DNA of 64,000 bases from Pseudomonas svalbardensis (GCF_030053115.1 NZ_CP125619.1:5320001-5384000), one strand, 5' to 3'; positions 46,225-55,010 are shown, numbered from the stretch's first letter. Notes: generated by a model from the letters alone, not told the origin. Numbers and translations are program-made.

Positions 46225-46440
46225 TCAAGGCCGCATAAAACCGTAGTCCTGGCTGTCATCGAGGTTTTCCGCGAGAAAACGCAACTCATCGGCCAGGTCT
46301 TCGGCGCTGCGCACCGCCTTGCTCTGTTGCACCACTGCACTGAGCAAGGCGCGCAGGCTCAACCCCGGATCAAACCCCACTTCCTGCGCCCCATCCAGAC
46401 TTTGACGCAACTCCTGCCTTGCCCATTCGTAGACACTCAT
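46225..46440 (-). CDS. Small conserved Pseudomonas protein
   Basis: The 71-residue acidic, helical protein begins MSVYEWARQELRQSLDGAQEVGFDP and ends in a run of acidic residues. AGGAG lies 8 nt upstream of ATG 46440, so I prefer it to an in-frame ATG ten codons earlier. I recognise no domain. The gene sits convergent to yacG and upstream of no obvious partner. I believe the same small gene follows yacG in P. aeruginosa. Confidence 0.7.
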   Translation of the reverse strand: MSVYEWARQELRQSLDGAQEVGFDPGLSLRALLSAVVQQSKAVRSAEDLADELRFLAENLDDSQDYGFMRP

Positions 46441-46503
46441 TTCGATGCTCCTGAAGGTTTTCCAGAGCATGGATTCGTGAGCGATTTTTGCCTTTGATGT
46501 GGA

Positions 46504-47193
46504 TCAAGATTTGGGATCGTCGTCTTTCCAGGGTGCCGAAAGGTAGCGCGTGCGATTGAACGTCTCCAGCCACTCGGGGCAAAACACCACTAGCGCGCTG
46601 ACCACCATGCCGTTGATGAACGCTTCCGGAAAAATCAGCAGCCACAGATAACCGACAAAATCTTCCAGCCAGTACGGCATGGCGAAACGTTCGTTGAACC
46701 ACAGCAACCACAGCGCCAGCAGCAGGCACAGCAACGCCGATAGCGCTGCGGCAAAGAAACCGGAAACGAAGATATACACAAAGGGATTACGCGGTTGCGC
46801 TCGCTCCACCAGGATCGCGCAGCACTCCGTGACCAGCACCGGCAGCAGAATCAGCAGCGCGCCGTTGACCCCCATCGCCGCCAGATCCTGCCGCCCGAGC
46901 AGCACTAGTCCCGTTTGCGCGACCAACCCGCCGACAATCGCCAGCGGCCAGTCGAGCAACAGGGTCACGGCGGTCATGCCGATAAAGTGGTAGGACACGC
47001 CGGTGTCGAAGTCTTGTCGCACCAGCCAGAGCATGAACAGCGCGAACACCGTGCCGAACAACAGATGCTGCCGGCGACTGTCGCTGAACAGTTCGACCCA
47101 CGGTGCTCGCGCTACGGCCCAGATCAGCACCGGCACATAGATCAACCACCCCGCTGTGAGGGTTTCGGGTGAAAGTAACTCGGCGCCGATCAT
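46504..47193 (-). CDS. Energy-coupling-factor/CbiM-like membrane permease
   Basis: The 229-residue integral membrane protein has six or seven hydrophobic helices. Features such as YHFIGMTAVTLLLDWPLAIVGGLVAQTG, GVNGALLILLPVL and INGMVVSALVVF resemble CbiM/NikM permeases of cobalt/nickel ECF transporters. No CbiNQO partners are adjacent, so it may be an orphan with another substrate. ATG 47193 is used with AAGGAG 11 nt upstream; a GTG four codons earlier overlaps that Shine-Dalgarno sequence. Confidence 0.8.
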   Translation of the reverse strand: MIGAELLSPETLTAGWLIYVPVLIWAVARAPWVELFSDSRRQHLLFGTVFALFMLWLVRQDFDTGVSYHFIGMTAVTLLLDWPLAIVGGLVAQTGLVLLGRQDLAAMGVNGALLILLPVLVTECCAILVERAQPRNPFVYIFVSGFFAAALSALLCLLLALWLLWFNERFAMPYWLEDFVGYLWLLIFPEAFINGMVVSALVVFCPEWLETFNRTRYLSAPWKDDDPKS

Positions 47194-47294
47194 GGCTGGG
47201 CACACTCCTTTGTCTTGCCGAAAGAGAACAGGCCCTCAGTCTACACCGCCCCTCGAGCGCCCTTCGACTTCAGGCCCAATCTGTGATCGCTGCT

Positions 47295-48563
47295 TCATAG
47301 CAACGTCCACGTATAGCTGAGGATCAGACGGTTCTCGTCGATATCACTGCGATAGTTGGAGCGCGCCATCACGTTGCGCACACGGATCCCAAGGCCTTTG
47401 AGGCTGCCGCTCTGCAGCACATAGCCGAGATCGAGATCACGCTCGCGGTCCTTGCCCTCGAACCCTTTCCCGGTATCGACATTGTTGCCGGTGATGTAGC
47501 GCACGGTGCTGGTCAGCCCCGGCACGCCGAGGGCGGCGAAATCGTAGTCGTAACGCGCCTGCCAGGAGCGCTCATCGGTGAAGGCGAACTCGTAGGTCGG
47601 CACCTCGTTACCCAGTGGGCTGATGTTGGCAAACACTCGCGGGAAGGCGCTGTCGCCGAACATGCCCTGATAGCCGACATAGAACGTGTGGCCGCCACGC
47701 TTGGCCGACAGCAAGGAGAAGAACGCCTGGTTGTCGATGTTGCCCAGCAGTTTTTTGCCGTCTTCGCGCGAATCGTAATAACCAAGGTTGGCGCCCAGGA
47801 TCCAGTTACCGAGTGGCTCGCTGTGCTTGAGGCCGAGAAAACGCTGGTTGTAGATATCGTCCAGTTGCCCGAACCAGGCGGTGACCGAGCTGCGTTTATC
47901 GTTGAAAGCGTAATCGGCGCCGGCAAAGTTGAAGCCATCACTGCTGACCTGACGCTGCGGTACATGACCGAGCATGGGTTGCATCTTTTCGTCGCCAGCC
48001 TCATTGCGCAGGCTGGTCGAGTTCAAGTGACCACCTTGCAACGTCAGGCCATTGATCTCGTTTGAGCTGATGCTTGCGCCCTGATAGCTGGGCGGCAGCA
48101 GCCGGATATCGCTGAAGGCCAGTACCGGCAGATTGGGTTGCAGTTCACCCACTTTCAGTTCGGTTTTGGAGTAACGCACCTTCAACGCGCCTTCCAGTCG
48201 GCTGTAATCATTCGCCGCGCGCCCGTCATCCTGCACCGGCAGCAAACCGGTATTGACCCGGTCCGGACTGCTGTCGAGTTTGAGGCCGAGCAGGCCAATG
48301 ACATCCACACCAAAACCGACGGGGCCTTGGGTATAACCGGATTTGACGTTGAGGATGAAGCCCTGCGCCCACTCTTCAGCCTTCGATTGTTGGTTGGCCC
48401 CGACGATGTCGGAAAAGTCCCGGCTGAAATAGTAATTGCGCGCTTGCAAGGTGGCGGTGGTGTCTTCGATGAACCCGCCCTCGGCCGCCATCGCACCGGC
48501 GGAGAAACTCGAGACGACAGCCATGGACAACACTGAACCGGTTGTTGGAAGAATCTGTTTCAT
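47295..48563 (-). CDS. benF: OprD-family outer-membrane porin, benzoate-type (BenF-like)
   Basis: The 422-residue outer-membrane protein has a signal peptide (to about residue 27, AMA-AEGGF). The OprD-family beta-barrel has 18 predicted strands, including the N-terminal [11 protein letters not shown], the RLLPPSYQG loop and the aromatic C-terminus SYTWTLL for Bam recognition. Location 17 nt behind benE and after benK identifies it as the benzoate porin of the OccK/OpdK-BenF group. An A-rich motif covers its ribosome-binding region. Confidence 0.87.
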   Translation of the reverse strand: MKQILPTTGSVLSMAVVSSFSAGAMAAEGGFIEDTTATLQARNYYFSRDFSDIVGANQQSKAEEWAQGFILNVKSGYTQGPVGFGVDVIGLLGLKLDSSPDRVNTGLLPVQDDGRAANDYSRLEGALKVRYSKTELKVGELQPNLPVLAFSDIRLLPPSYQGASISSNEINGLTLQGGHLNSTSLRNEAGDEKMQPMLGHVPQRQVSSDGFNFAGADYAFNDKRSSVTAWFGQLDDIYNQRFLGLKHSEPLGNWILGANLGYYDSREDGKKLLGNIDNQAFFSLLSAKRGGHTFYVGYQGMFGDSAFPRVFANISPLGNEVPTYEFAFTDERSWQARYDYDFAALGVPGLTSTVRYITGNNVDTGKGFEGKDRERDLDLGYVLQSGSLKGLGIRVRNVMARSNYRSDIDENRLILSYTWTLL

Positions 48564-48564
48564 C

Positions 48565-48587
48565 GTTTTTCTCTTATTTTTATTGAT
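48565..48587 (-). promoter_or_regulatory. A-rich Crc/Hfq-like motif at benF start
   Basis: Minus-strand CAATAAAAATAAGAGAAAAA precedes the benF ATG, spanning its weak Shine-Dalgarno AAGAG and overlapping the benE stop. It fits the AAnAAnAA pattern of Hfq-Crc targets. Confidence 0.5.
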
Positions 48588-49800
48588 CGACAGGTTGAAG
48601 TGCTTCAGCCGCAGCGGACTCGCGGCGGGGAACGGGACGACGGACGTTTAACAACACGTGGGTGACCATGCCGAAAATCAGCCCCCAAAAGGCGGCGGAC
48701 AAACCCAACAACGACATGCCCGACGCGGTGGTCAGAAAGGTCACCAACGCGGCTTCGCGATCACCCGGCACGGCCATTGCGCCGGCCAACGCCCCGGCAA
48801 TCGCGGCAAACAGCGCCAGCCCGGCCAAGGCTGCGATCAGTTCTTTGGGGAACGCCGAAAACAGTGAAACCAGAGTGGCGCCGAAGATCCCCAGCACCAG
48901 GTAACACAGCCCGCCCACAACCCCGGCCACATAGCGCTTGCCGGGATCTTCATGGGCCTCGCGCCCGGTACAAATCGCCGCGGTGATGGCTGCCAGATTC
49001 AGCCCATGGCAACCGAACGGCGCCAACAGCGCCGTGCCCACCGCACTGCTGGCGATGATCGGGCCGGCCGGTGTTGCGTAACCGCTGGCGCGCAGCACCG
49101 CCATGCCGGGAACGAACTGGCCGGTCAGCGCCACCATCACCAGCGGCAAGGCGATATTCAGGGTCGCGCTCAGACTGAACGCGGGCGTGATCCACACCGG
49201 CGTGGCCAACCCGATCACCAATGCCTCGCTGTGCAAATCACCGGCGAGAAAAGCCATCGAGCAGCCCACCAGCAGCACCATCAACACCGCATAACGCGGC
49301 ATCAGCCGTTTGCAGATCAGGTACGTGAGGAACATCGCCAGCACCAGCAGCGGCTTGCCCTGCAACGAGACGAATAACCCGGTACCGAAGCTGAACAGAA
49401 TCCCCGCCAGCATCGCGGCCGCAATCGCCGCCGGCAGTTTGCCGATGATCCGGTCAAACGCTCCCGACACCCCGACCAGAAAAATAATCAGGCTGCTGAC
49501 CAAGTAAGCACCCACCGCCTCCGGCATGGAGATTCCCGGCAACAGTGCCACCAGCAACGCCGAACCCGGCGCCGACCACGCGATGATCACCGGGACGCGG
49601 TAACGCAGGCTCAGACCGATGCCGAGCACCGCGCTGCCGATGGAAATCGCCCAGACCCAGGAAGACAGCACCTCCCGCGAAAGGTGCGCGGTCTCGGCAG
49701 CCTGAAAGATGATCACCAAGGGGCCTGCGTAGGAAATCACCGTGGCGATAAATCCGGCGACTGCCGCAGACAGGGAAAAGTCCCGGACTAACGCTCTCAT
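48580..49800 (-). CDS. benE: Benzoate/H+ symporter of the BenE family
   Basis: The 406-residue inner-membrane transporter is of the BenE family, with about 12 TM helices. Family hallmarks are the early [46 protein letters not shown], and the central [23 protein letters not shown]. Its ATG overlaps the stop of benK by 4 nt, so it is translationally coupled. It probably imports benzoate alongside BenK, giving uptake redundancy. Confidence 0.93.
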   Translation of the reverse strand: MRALVRDFSLSAAVAGFIATVISYAGPLVIIFQAAETAHLSREVLSSWVWAISIGSAVLGIGLSLRYRVPVIIAWSAPGSALLVALLPGISMPEAVGAYLVSSLIIFLVGVSGAFDRIIGKLPAAIAAAMLAGILFSFGTGLFVSLQGKPLLVLAMFLTYLICKRLMPRYAVLMVLLVGCSMAFLAGDLHSEALVIGLATPVWITPAFSLSATLNIALPLVMVALTGQFVPGMAVLRASGYATPAGPIIASSAVGTALLAPFGCHGLNLAAITAAICTGREAHEDPGKRYVAGVVGGLCYLVLGIFGATLVSLFSAFPKELIAALAGLALFAAIAGALAGAMAVPGDREAALVTFLTTASGMSLLGLSAAFWGLIFGMVTHVLLNVRRPVPRRESAAAEALQPVDQ

Positions 49801-51164
49801 GAAACGTCGCCAACAGACCCGTCGAGCGAACCATGGCGCAGGCCCGACAGCGCTTGTTTAGCACTGCGCCGACTGCTAACGGCGAACACGGTCATGGCAA
49901 TCGCGGCCACCGCACCGGGCAAGGCAAAGGCCATGAAGTTCAGTTGCAGCGGCAGGCTGATCCCGAGCAAGGCACCGCCCAGCAGCGGTCCGACGATGGC
50001 ACCGTTGCGCCCGATGCCCGAGGCCCAGCCCAAACCGGTTGAGCGAATGGTCATGGAGTAGAACTGCGCGGCGCAGGCGTACAACAGAATCTGCGAGCCA
50101 ATGGTGGTGGCGCCGGCAATGGCGATCAGCAGGTACAACAGCGGCATCGGGCTGTTGAATCCCAGCAAGGTGATCGACACCGCAGCCACGGCGAAGAACA
50201 CCGCCAACACCCGCGGCAGGTTGAGTTTGTCTCCCAGCACACCGCCGCCGACCGCGCCGAAAATGGCACCGAAGTTGAGCACCAGCAGGAACGACAGACT
50301 CGAGCCCAGGCTATAACCGGCGTTGGCCATCAGTTTTGGCAGCCAGGAACTCAAGGCGTAAACCATCAGCAAGCAGCAGAAAAACGCCAGCCACAACATC
50401 AGCGTGCGCAACGCACGACCTTCGCGAAACAGTTGCAACACCGGGGTGCCAGTGCCCTTCACTTCGCTCATGTGCAGCTGATCGCCGGTTTGCGCGACGT
50501 AAGCCGGGTCAACCCGCTGCAGGATGTTGCGCGCCTCTTCATTGCGCCCCTGACGCAGCATGAAACCCACCGACTCGGGCAGGAAGTACATGATCAACGG
50601 CAATAACAGCAACGGCAGCACCGCCACGTAAAACACCGATTGCCAGCCAAAACTTGGGATCAGCACGATACCGAGCCCCGCCGAGAGCATGCCGCCCACC
50701 GAGTAGCCGCTAAACATGATCGCCACCAGCGTGCTGCGGATTTTCTTCGGCGCGTACTCGTTCATCAGCGCCACGACGTTGGGCATCACCCCGCCAATGC
50801 CAAGCCCGGCAATGAACCGGCACAGGCCGAACTCGGTGGGGTTGCGGGCAAAACCATTGAGCACGGTAAAACCGCTGAAGAGCATCACGCAGATCGTGAT
50901 GGCTTTTTTGCGGCCGATCCTGTCCGACAGCGGGCCGAAGAACAGCGCACCGAACATCATCCCGAACAGTGCATAACTGCCCAGTGCGCCCGCTTGCAGG
51001 GGACTGAGCCCCCACTCTTTCATCAGCATCGGCAACACCACGCCGTAGATCACCAAATCGTAACCGTCGAAGATGATGATCAGGGCACACCAGAACAGCA
51101 CCATCCAGTGGAAGCGGTTGAATCGTGCGTTGTCGATAACCTCATGTACGTCGATCTTGCGCAT
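49797..51164 (-). CDS. benK: MFS aromatic acid:H+ symporter (BenK)
   Basis: The 455-residue protein has 12 TM segments and belongs to the AAHS family of the major facilitator superfamily. The characteristic DGYDLVIYGVVLP motif of PcaK/BenK lies in TM1, and the MFS loop signature GPLSDRIGRKKA follows TM2. It heads benK-benE-benF. Upstream lie a two-repeat XylS/BenR-type operator and an A-rich CA motif on the ribosome-binding region, so it is likely benzoate-induced and catabolite-repressed. I prefer BenK to PcaK because of the benE/benF partners. Confidence 0.9.
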   Translation of the reverse strand: MRKIDVHEVIDNARFNRFHWMVLFWCALIIIFDGYDLVIYGVVLPMLMKEWGLSPLQAGALGSYALFGMMFGALFFGPLSDRIGRKKAITICVMLFSGFTVLNGFARNPTEFGLCRFIAGLGIGGVMPNVVALMNEYAPKKIRSTLVAIMFSGYSVGGMLSAGLGIVLIPSFGWQSVFYVAVLPLLLLPLIMYFLPESVGFMLRQGRNEEARNILQRVDPAYVAQTGDQLHMSEVKGTGTPVLQLFREGRALRTLMLWLAFFCCLLMVYALSSWLPKLMANAGYSLGSSLSFLLVLNFGAIFGAVGGGVLGDKLNLPRVLAVFFAVAAVSITLLGFNSPMPLLYLLIAIAGATTIGSQILLYACAAQFYSMTIRSTGLGWASGIGRNGAIVGPLLGGALLGISLPLQLNFMAFALPGAVAAIAMTVFAVSSRRSAKQALSGLRHGSLDGSVGDVS

Positions 51165-51176
51165 GGCATCTATCTC

Positions 51177-51190
51177 TTGTTGTTGTTTTT
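51177..51190 (-). promoter_or_regulatory. A-rich Crc/Hfq (CA) motif at benK start
   Basis: Minus-strand AAAAACAACAACAA lies directly before AGAGAT, 13-26 nt upstream of the benK ATG. It is a near-perfect AAnAAnAA repeat. Confidence 0.7.
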
Positions 51191-51253
51191 AGAGCGTCGG
51201 TAAAGCGACTTACGTCCGTACAGCCGAGGGTAGAGAGGCCGGGCACGAGGAAA

Positions 51254-51289
51254 TATCCGCTTTGCGCAGATCGCTATCCGTTTTGTGCA
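51254..51289 (-). promoter_or_regulatory. BenR/XylS-type operator of benKEF
   Basis: Two direct repeats on the minus strand, TGCACAAAACGGATA (51289-51275) and TGCGCAAAGCGGATA (51268-51254), lie exactly 21 bp apart. They match the TGCA-N6-GGNTA boxes of XylS at Pm. The CTCTACCCT sequence about 20 bp downstream is also Pm-like. The proximal repeat would abut the -35 region, leaving a leader of about 60 nt before benK. Confidence 0.78.
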
Positions 51290-51414
51290 ATGCCCTCAAC
51301 CGGGCGCTGAATGAGGATTGTGGCGGGCGTGGCGCTATGAAGATCGGGCAGACTTTGACCCTCTCCGACAAATTGTCTTTTTTGCGATCGCATTTGAACG
51401 CTAAGCTTGGGCCT

Positions 51415-52041
51415 ATGGATGACTCAGATTATTTACGCCTGCTGACCATCGCGGCCGAGCAAGCCAACGCGTTCCTGTCCAATGCCCGCAAATGGGAGCG
51501 TGAGCGTTGGGTCTGTCAGCGCCTGCTGCAAGGCCTGAACATTCCCTATCGCGCCGACGAATTCGCCCCGGCCGGGGAGCCGCCGGACGTGCTGTTTCGT
51601 GACGCCAGTTTCGAAGTGTTTTTCGTGCTCGATGAAGGCCGACGCCTCAACGACGAATGGCGCGATGAGCTGCAACGCCGGCGCAGCGCGTTTTCCCTGA
51701 GTTCGCTGGTGCGCCGCGAGGCCAAACCCCGGCGCATCCCGGCCAATGAGTTTCTGCTGAGACTGGCGCCGACCTTGCGCAAAAAAGCGCACAACTACAA
51801 AGAACGCGGCATGGACCTGGGCGAACTGGACATCATCGCCTTCGCCAGCCTCAAGCGCGAAGTGCTGGACCTCAACAGCCACTTCCCTCCGCCGACCGAA
51901 TACCTGCGTCAGGGCTGGCGCTCGTTGTCGCTGGTCGGTCCGACCTTCGCCCGTGTGCTGTTCGCGCACCCGGATGCGCCGGATTTCCTGCGCAGCAACC
52001 TGGGTCGCAGCATTGTTTTCGACGTCGGGATCAGCCTGTGA
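51415..52041 (+). CDS. DUF1780 protein (putative endonuclease-like)
   Basis: The 208-residue soluble protein, rich in Arg and Glu, begins MDDSDYLRLLTIAAEQANAFL. Central motifs are ERERWVCQRLLQGLNIPYR, PPDVLFRDASFEVFFVLD and RRREAKPRR-like basic segments. The D-V-x-F-x(4)-F-E-V-x-F-V arrangement is reminiscent of restriction-endonuclease-like cores. ATG 51415 matches the family start; the frame is open for 51 codons upstream across the ben operator. It is translationally coupled (GTGA) to the MOSC gene. Confidence 0.8.
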   Translation: MDDSDYLRLLTIAAEQANAFLSNARKWERERWVCQRLLQGLNIPYRADEFAPAGEPPDVLFRDASFEVFFVLDEGRRLNDEWRDELQRRRSAFSLSSLVRREAKPRRIPANEFLLRLAPTLRKKAHNYKERGMDLGELDIIAFASLKREVLDLNSHFPPPTEYLRQGWRSLSLVGPTFARVLFAHPDAPDFLRSNLGRSIVFDVGISL

Positions 52042-52565
52042 GTCCATTGCAGGAGCTGATTGCCGAAGTGCCGCAAACGGGTCGCGTTCGCTGGATCGGC
52101 GTGCGGCCGCAGTCACGTTCTCAGATGATCGAACTCGATGCCGTGGAGGCGCGGCTTGAAGCCGGTTTGACCGGTGATCACACGCGTCCCGGCATACGCA
52201 ATGCGCGGCAGGTCACGCTGATTCAATGGGAGCATCTGGCGGTGATCAATTCGCTGATGGGCCGGCCGGCTAATCAGCCGGTGTTAGCGCAGGACTTGCG
52301 GCGCAACATCGTCGTCAGCGGCATCAATCTCTTCAGTCTCAAGGGTCGGCGCTTCAGGATTGGCCAGGCGATTTTCGAAACCACCGGCTGGTGCCAACCC
52401 TGCGCCCGCCTCGAGAACAACCTCGGCCCCGGGACCTTTCAGGCCGTTCGCGGACATGGCGGAATCACCGCCCGGGTGTTACAAAGTGGAATCATTCGCC
52501 TGGACGATACGGTGAGCGTCGAGCCCATTCCTGCCAGCGGCTATGCTCCGTTCAATGTGGGCTGA
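52038..52565 (+). CDS. MOSC domain protein
   Basis: The 175-residue protein has a MOSC (molybdenum cofactor sulfurase C-terminal) fold and starts at GTG 52038, overlapping the upstream stop by 4 nt. Features include the N-terminal IGVRPQSRSQM, the DHTRPGIRNARQVTLIQWEHL region and the conserved Cys in ETTGWCQPCARLE, the presumed sulfur carrier. It resembles YiiM-like proteins that handle N-hydroxylated purines with the molybdenum cofactor, but substrate assignment is only by family. Confidence 0.9.
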   Translation: MSPLQELIAEVPQTGRVRWIGVRPQSRSQMIELDAVEARLEAGLTGDHTRPGIRNARQVTLIQWEHLAVINSLMGRPANQPVLAQDLRRNIVVSGINLFSLKGRRFRIGQAIFETTGWCQPCARLENNLGPGTFQAVRGHGGITARVLQSGIIRLDDTVSVEPIPASGYAPFNVG

Positions 52566-52633
52566 TATGTTGCACAGCAGCCTGCTTGTAGCTTCTACAC
52601 ATTTAGCAACGTCTACCCCTGACGAGGCCCAAT

Positions 52634-52807
52634 ATGACCAGCCGCCTGAACCCCGACGACCAAAAGCATGTCGAAGAGTACCTGCAACTGTCCCAGCACC
52701 AAGTCGAGCGCCGGCCTTTCCGGCCGTGGATGCTCCTGGTGGTGGTGTTGGCAGTGACCATTGGTTTAGGCCTGTTGAGCCGATTTATCAGTTACCTGAC
52801 GCTATGA
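52634..52807 (+). CDS. DUF3094 small membrane protein
   Basis: The 57-residue protein begins MTSRLNPDDQKHVEEYLQLS. An N-terminal hydrophilic helix, then RRPFRPW, is followed by one TM helix (about 34-54, MLLVVVLAVTIGLGLLS). GAGG lies 6 nt before the ATG. It matches the DUF3094 family found beside ndh in pseudomonads. A link to the respiratory enzyme downstream is plausible but unproven. Confidence 0.85.
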   Translation: MTSRLNPDDQKHVEEYLQLSQHQVERRPFRPWMLLVVVLAVTIGLGLLSRFISYLTL

Positions 52808-52867
52808 GCAGCATCGCGCTCGCTCGGGTAATTGCAGCGATTTCTTTTAGCCTTGCGAGATATCCCC

Positions 52868-54166
52868 ATGACTCATCGTATTGTCATCGTTGGCGGCGGC
52901 GCCGGCGGTCTGGAGTTGGCTACCCGTCTGGGTAAGACTCTGGGCAAGCGCGGCACGGCCCGTGTGATGCTGGTCGACGCGAACCTGACCCACATCTGGA
53001 AACCGCTGTTGCACGAAGTGGCGGCCGGGTCGCTGAACTCTTCCGAAGACGAACTCAACTATGTTGCCCAGGCGAAATGGAACCACTTCGAGTTCCAGCT
53101 GGGGCGCATGAGCGGGCTTGATCGCCCACAGAAGAAAATCCAGCTGGCCGCCACCTACGACGAAGCCGGCATTGAACTGGTCCCGGCGCGCGAAGTGGGT
53201 TATGACTCGCTGGTGATCGCGGTCGGCAGCACCACCAACGATTTCGGCACGCAAGGCGCGGCGCAACACTGCCTGTTCCTCGACACCCGCAAACAGGCCG
53301 AGCGCTTCCACCAGCAACTGCTCAACCACTACCTGCGCGCCCATGCCGGGCAGACCGACAAGGTCGAGCAGATCAGCGTGGCCATCGTCGGTGCCGGCGC
53401 CACCGGTGTCGAACTGGCTGCCGAACTGCACAACGCCGCCCATGAACTCGCGGCTTACGGCCTGGACCGGATCAAACCGGAGAACATGCACATCACGCTG
53501 ATCGAAGCCGGGCCACGGGTGCTCCCGGCCCTGCCGGAACGTATCGGCGGGCCGGTGCATAAAACCCTGGAGAAACTCGGGGTCAACGTCATGACCAATG
53601 CCGCCGTCAGCGAAGTGACAGCCGACAGCCTGATTACCGCCGATGGCAAAGTCATCAACGCCAGCCTGAAAGTCTGGGCGGCCGGGATTCGTGCACCGGG
53701 CTTCCTCAAGGACATCGATGGCCTGGAGACCAACCGGATCAATCAGCTGCAAGTACTGCCGACCCTGCAAACCACCCGCGACGAGAACATCTTCGCCTTC
53801 GGTGACTGCGCGGCCTGCCCACAGCCGGGCACCGATCGCAATGTACCGCCGCGCGCCCAGGCTGCTCATCAGCAGGCTTCGTTGCTGGCCAAATCGCTGA
53901 AGTTGCGGATCGAAGGCAAGCCCCTGCCTGTGTACAAATACACTGACTACGGCTCGCTGATCTCGCTGTCGCGTTTTTCGGCTGTGGGTAACTTGATGGG
54001 CAACCTCACCGGCAGCGTGATGCTTGAAGGCTGGCTGGCGCGGATGTTTTACGTGTCGCTGTACCGCATGCACCAGATGGCGCTTTATGGCGCGTTTCGT
54101 ACGGCGATGTTGATGTTGGGCAGCAAGATCGGGCGCGGGACTGAGCCGCGGCTGAAGCTGCACTGA
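52868..54166 (+). CDS. ndh: Type II NADH:quinone oxidoreductase
   Basis: This 432-residue single-subunit, non-proton-pumping NADH dehydrogenase feeds the quinone pool. Two dinucleotide folds are present: FAD at IVIVGGGAGGLELA (residues 5-18) and NADH at VAIVGAGATGVELAAELHN. The second FAD contact is IFAFGDCAACP, and the C-terminal amphipathic region (SVMLEGWLARMFYVSLYRMHQ) supports membrane attachment. ATG 52868 gives the family N-terminus MTHRIVIVGGG. A REP-derived terminator follows. Confidence 0.95.
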   Translation: MTHRIVIVGGGAGGLELATRLGKTLGKRGTARVMLVDANLTHIWKPLLHEVAAGSLNSSEDELNYVAQAKWNHFEFQLGRMSGLDRPQKKIQLAATYDEAGIELVPAREVGYDSLVIAVGSTTNDFGTQGAAQHCLFLDTRKQAERFHQQLLNHYLRAHAGQTDKVEQISVAIVGAGATGVELAAELHNAAHELAAYGLDRIKPENMHITLIEAGPRVLPALPERIGGPVHKTLEKLGVNVMTNAAVSEVTADSLITADGKVINASLKVWAAGIRAPGFLKDIDGLETNRINQLQVLPTLQTTRDENIFAFGDCAACPQPGTDRNVPPRAQAAHQQASLLAKSLKLRIEGKPLPVYKYTDYGSLISLSRFSAVGNLMGNLTGSVMLEGWLARMFYVSLYRMHQMALYGAFRTAMLMLGSKIGRGTEPRLKLH

Positions 54167-54176
54167 TACAAAAACC

Positions 54177-54206
54177 TGTGGGAGCGAGCTTGCTCCCACA
54201 TTTTTT
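54177..54206 (+). terminator. REP-derived terminator after ndh
   Basis: TGTGGGAGC-GAGCTT-GCTCCCACA plus T6, a truncated REP unit with a T-run, 10 nt past the ndh stop codon. Confidence 0.88.
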
Positions 54207-54419
54207 AATCATTGCCCTACAGATCTGTGTCTCACTGTATCTCCCCTGTCGTTTCACCCCCTTCGCTTACAAACTCCCCCCTTGCGCGACACAGTAGCGA
54301 TACACCCCGCCCGCTAAATGGCCACACCCGAGCAAGGCACCCCGCCAGCTACGGTTATCGCCGCACTTACGTGGCGTCCTTTATCGAACGGTTGTGTCGT
54401 GCAACCCAGGAGTATTGAA

Positions 54420-54818
54420 ATGTCCCGTACCACCAAAAACACTATTGGTTTGCTCGGCGCTGTTTTGGCCGGTGGCATGATATTGACCGGCTCTGTGTTC
54501 GCCGCGCAACCTCTGACTCAGGGCTACCTGCTGGCCTCGGCCGAACAGGTCGTGAAGACGCCTGAAGGTAAATGCGGCGAAGGCAAGTGTGGCGATGCGT
54601 CGATGGCAAAAACCGACACGGATGGCGACGGCAAGGTATCCCGTGCCGAATTCCAGAAAGTCGCGCCAAAGTCCAATTTCGACAAGATCGACACCAACCA
54701 TGACGGCTTCATCGACGAGCAAGAGGCTTACGACAACGTGAAAGCCAACTTCGAAGCCAATGGCAAGAAAATGCCAAAAGGCTTGTTCGAGCACTTGAAA
54801 GATCAAGACGGAGCTTAA
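54420..54818 (+). CDS. EF-hand protein with EGKCG motifs (HvfA-like RiPP precursor candidate)
   Basis: The 132-residue secreted protein has a signal peptide (about residues 1-28, ending SVFAAQ). Right after it comes the double motif EGKCGEGKCGD (about 48-58), characteristic of HvfA/bufferin-type copper-binding RiPP precursors whose Cys residues become oxazolone/thioamide or thiooxazole groups. Two EF-hand loops follow: DTDGDGKVSRAEF (about 65-77) and DTNHDGFIDEQEA (about 90-102). AGGAG lies 7 nt before ATG 54420. No DUF692 (HvfB/BufB) or HvfC-like maturase is adjacent. The calcium-binding half and the peptide motif are both intact. Modification is a prediction. Confidence 0.85.
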   Translation: MSRTTKNTIGLLGAVLAGGMILTGSVFAAQPLTQGYLLASAEQVVKTPEGKCGEGKCGDASMAKTDTDGDGKVSRAEFQKVAPKSNFDKIDTNHDGFIDEQEAYDNVKANFEANGKKMPKGLFEHLKDQDGA

Positions 54819-54832
54819 GTTTCTGAGATCCA

Positions 54833-54868
54833 AGCCGCGCTTTTCCATCGAGAAGCGCGGCTGTTTTC
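54833..54868 (+). terminator. Intrinsic terminator after the EF-hand gene
   Basis: AGCCGCGCTT-(10 nt)-AAGCGCGGCT followed by GTTTTCC, 15 nt past the stop codon. Confidence 0.8.
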
Positions 54869-54969
54869 CGTTTGGAGGTTTTACACCTCAAAGCACTGCA
54901 CCATGCCCTGCAAGGCATTTGCCAGTTTTGATAGCTCATGACTTGAAGGGAATCGCATTTCGAGCAGAC

Positions 54970-55006
54970 AAAAAAAATCCCCGTATCTTTCGATACGAGG
55001 ATTTTT
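54970..55006 (-). terminator. Terminator at the end of the tRNA cluster
   Basis: Minus-strand ATCCTCGTATC-GAAA-GATACGGGGAT followed by a run of seven T residues, just past the last tRNA-Pro. One mismatch (a G-T pair) occurs in the stem. Confidence 0.92.
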
Positions 55007-55010
55007 AATA

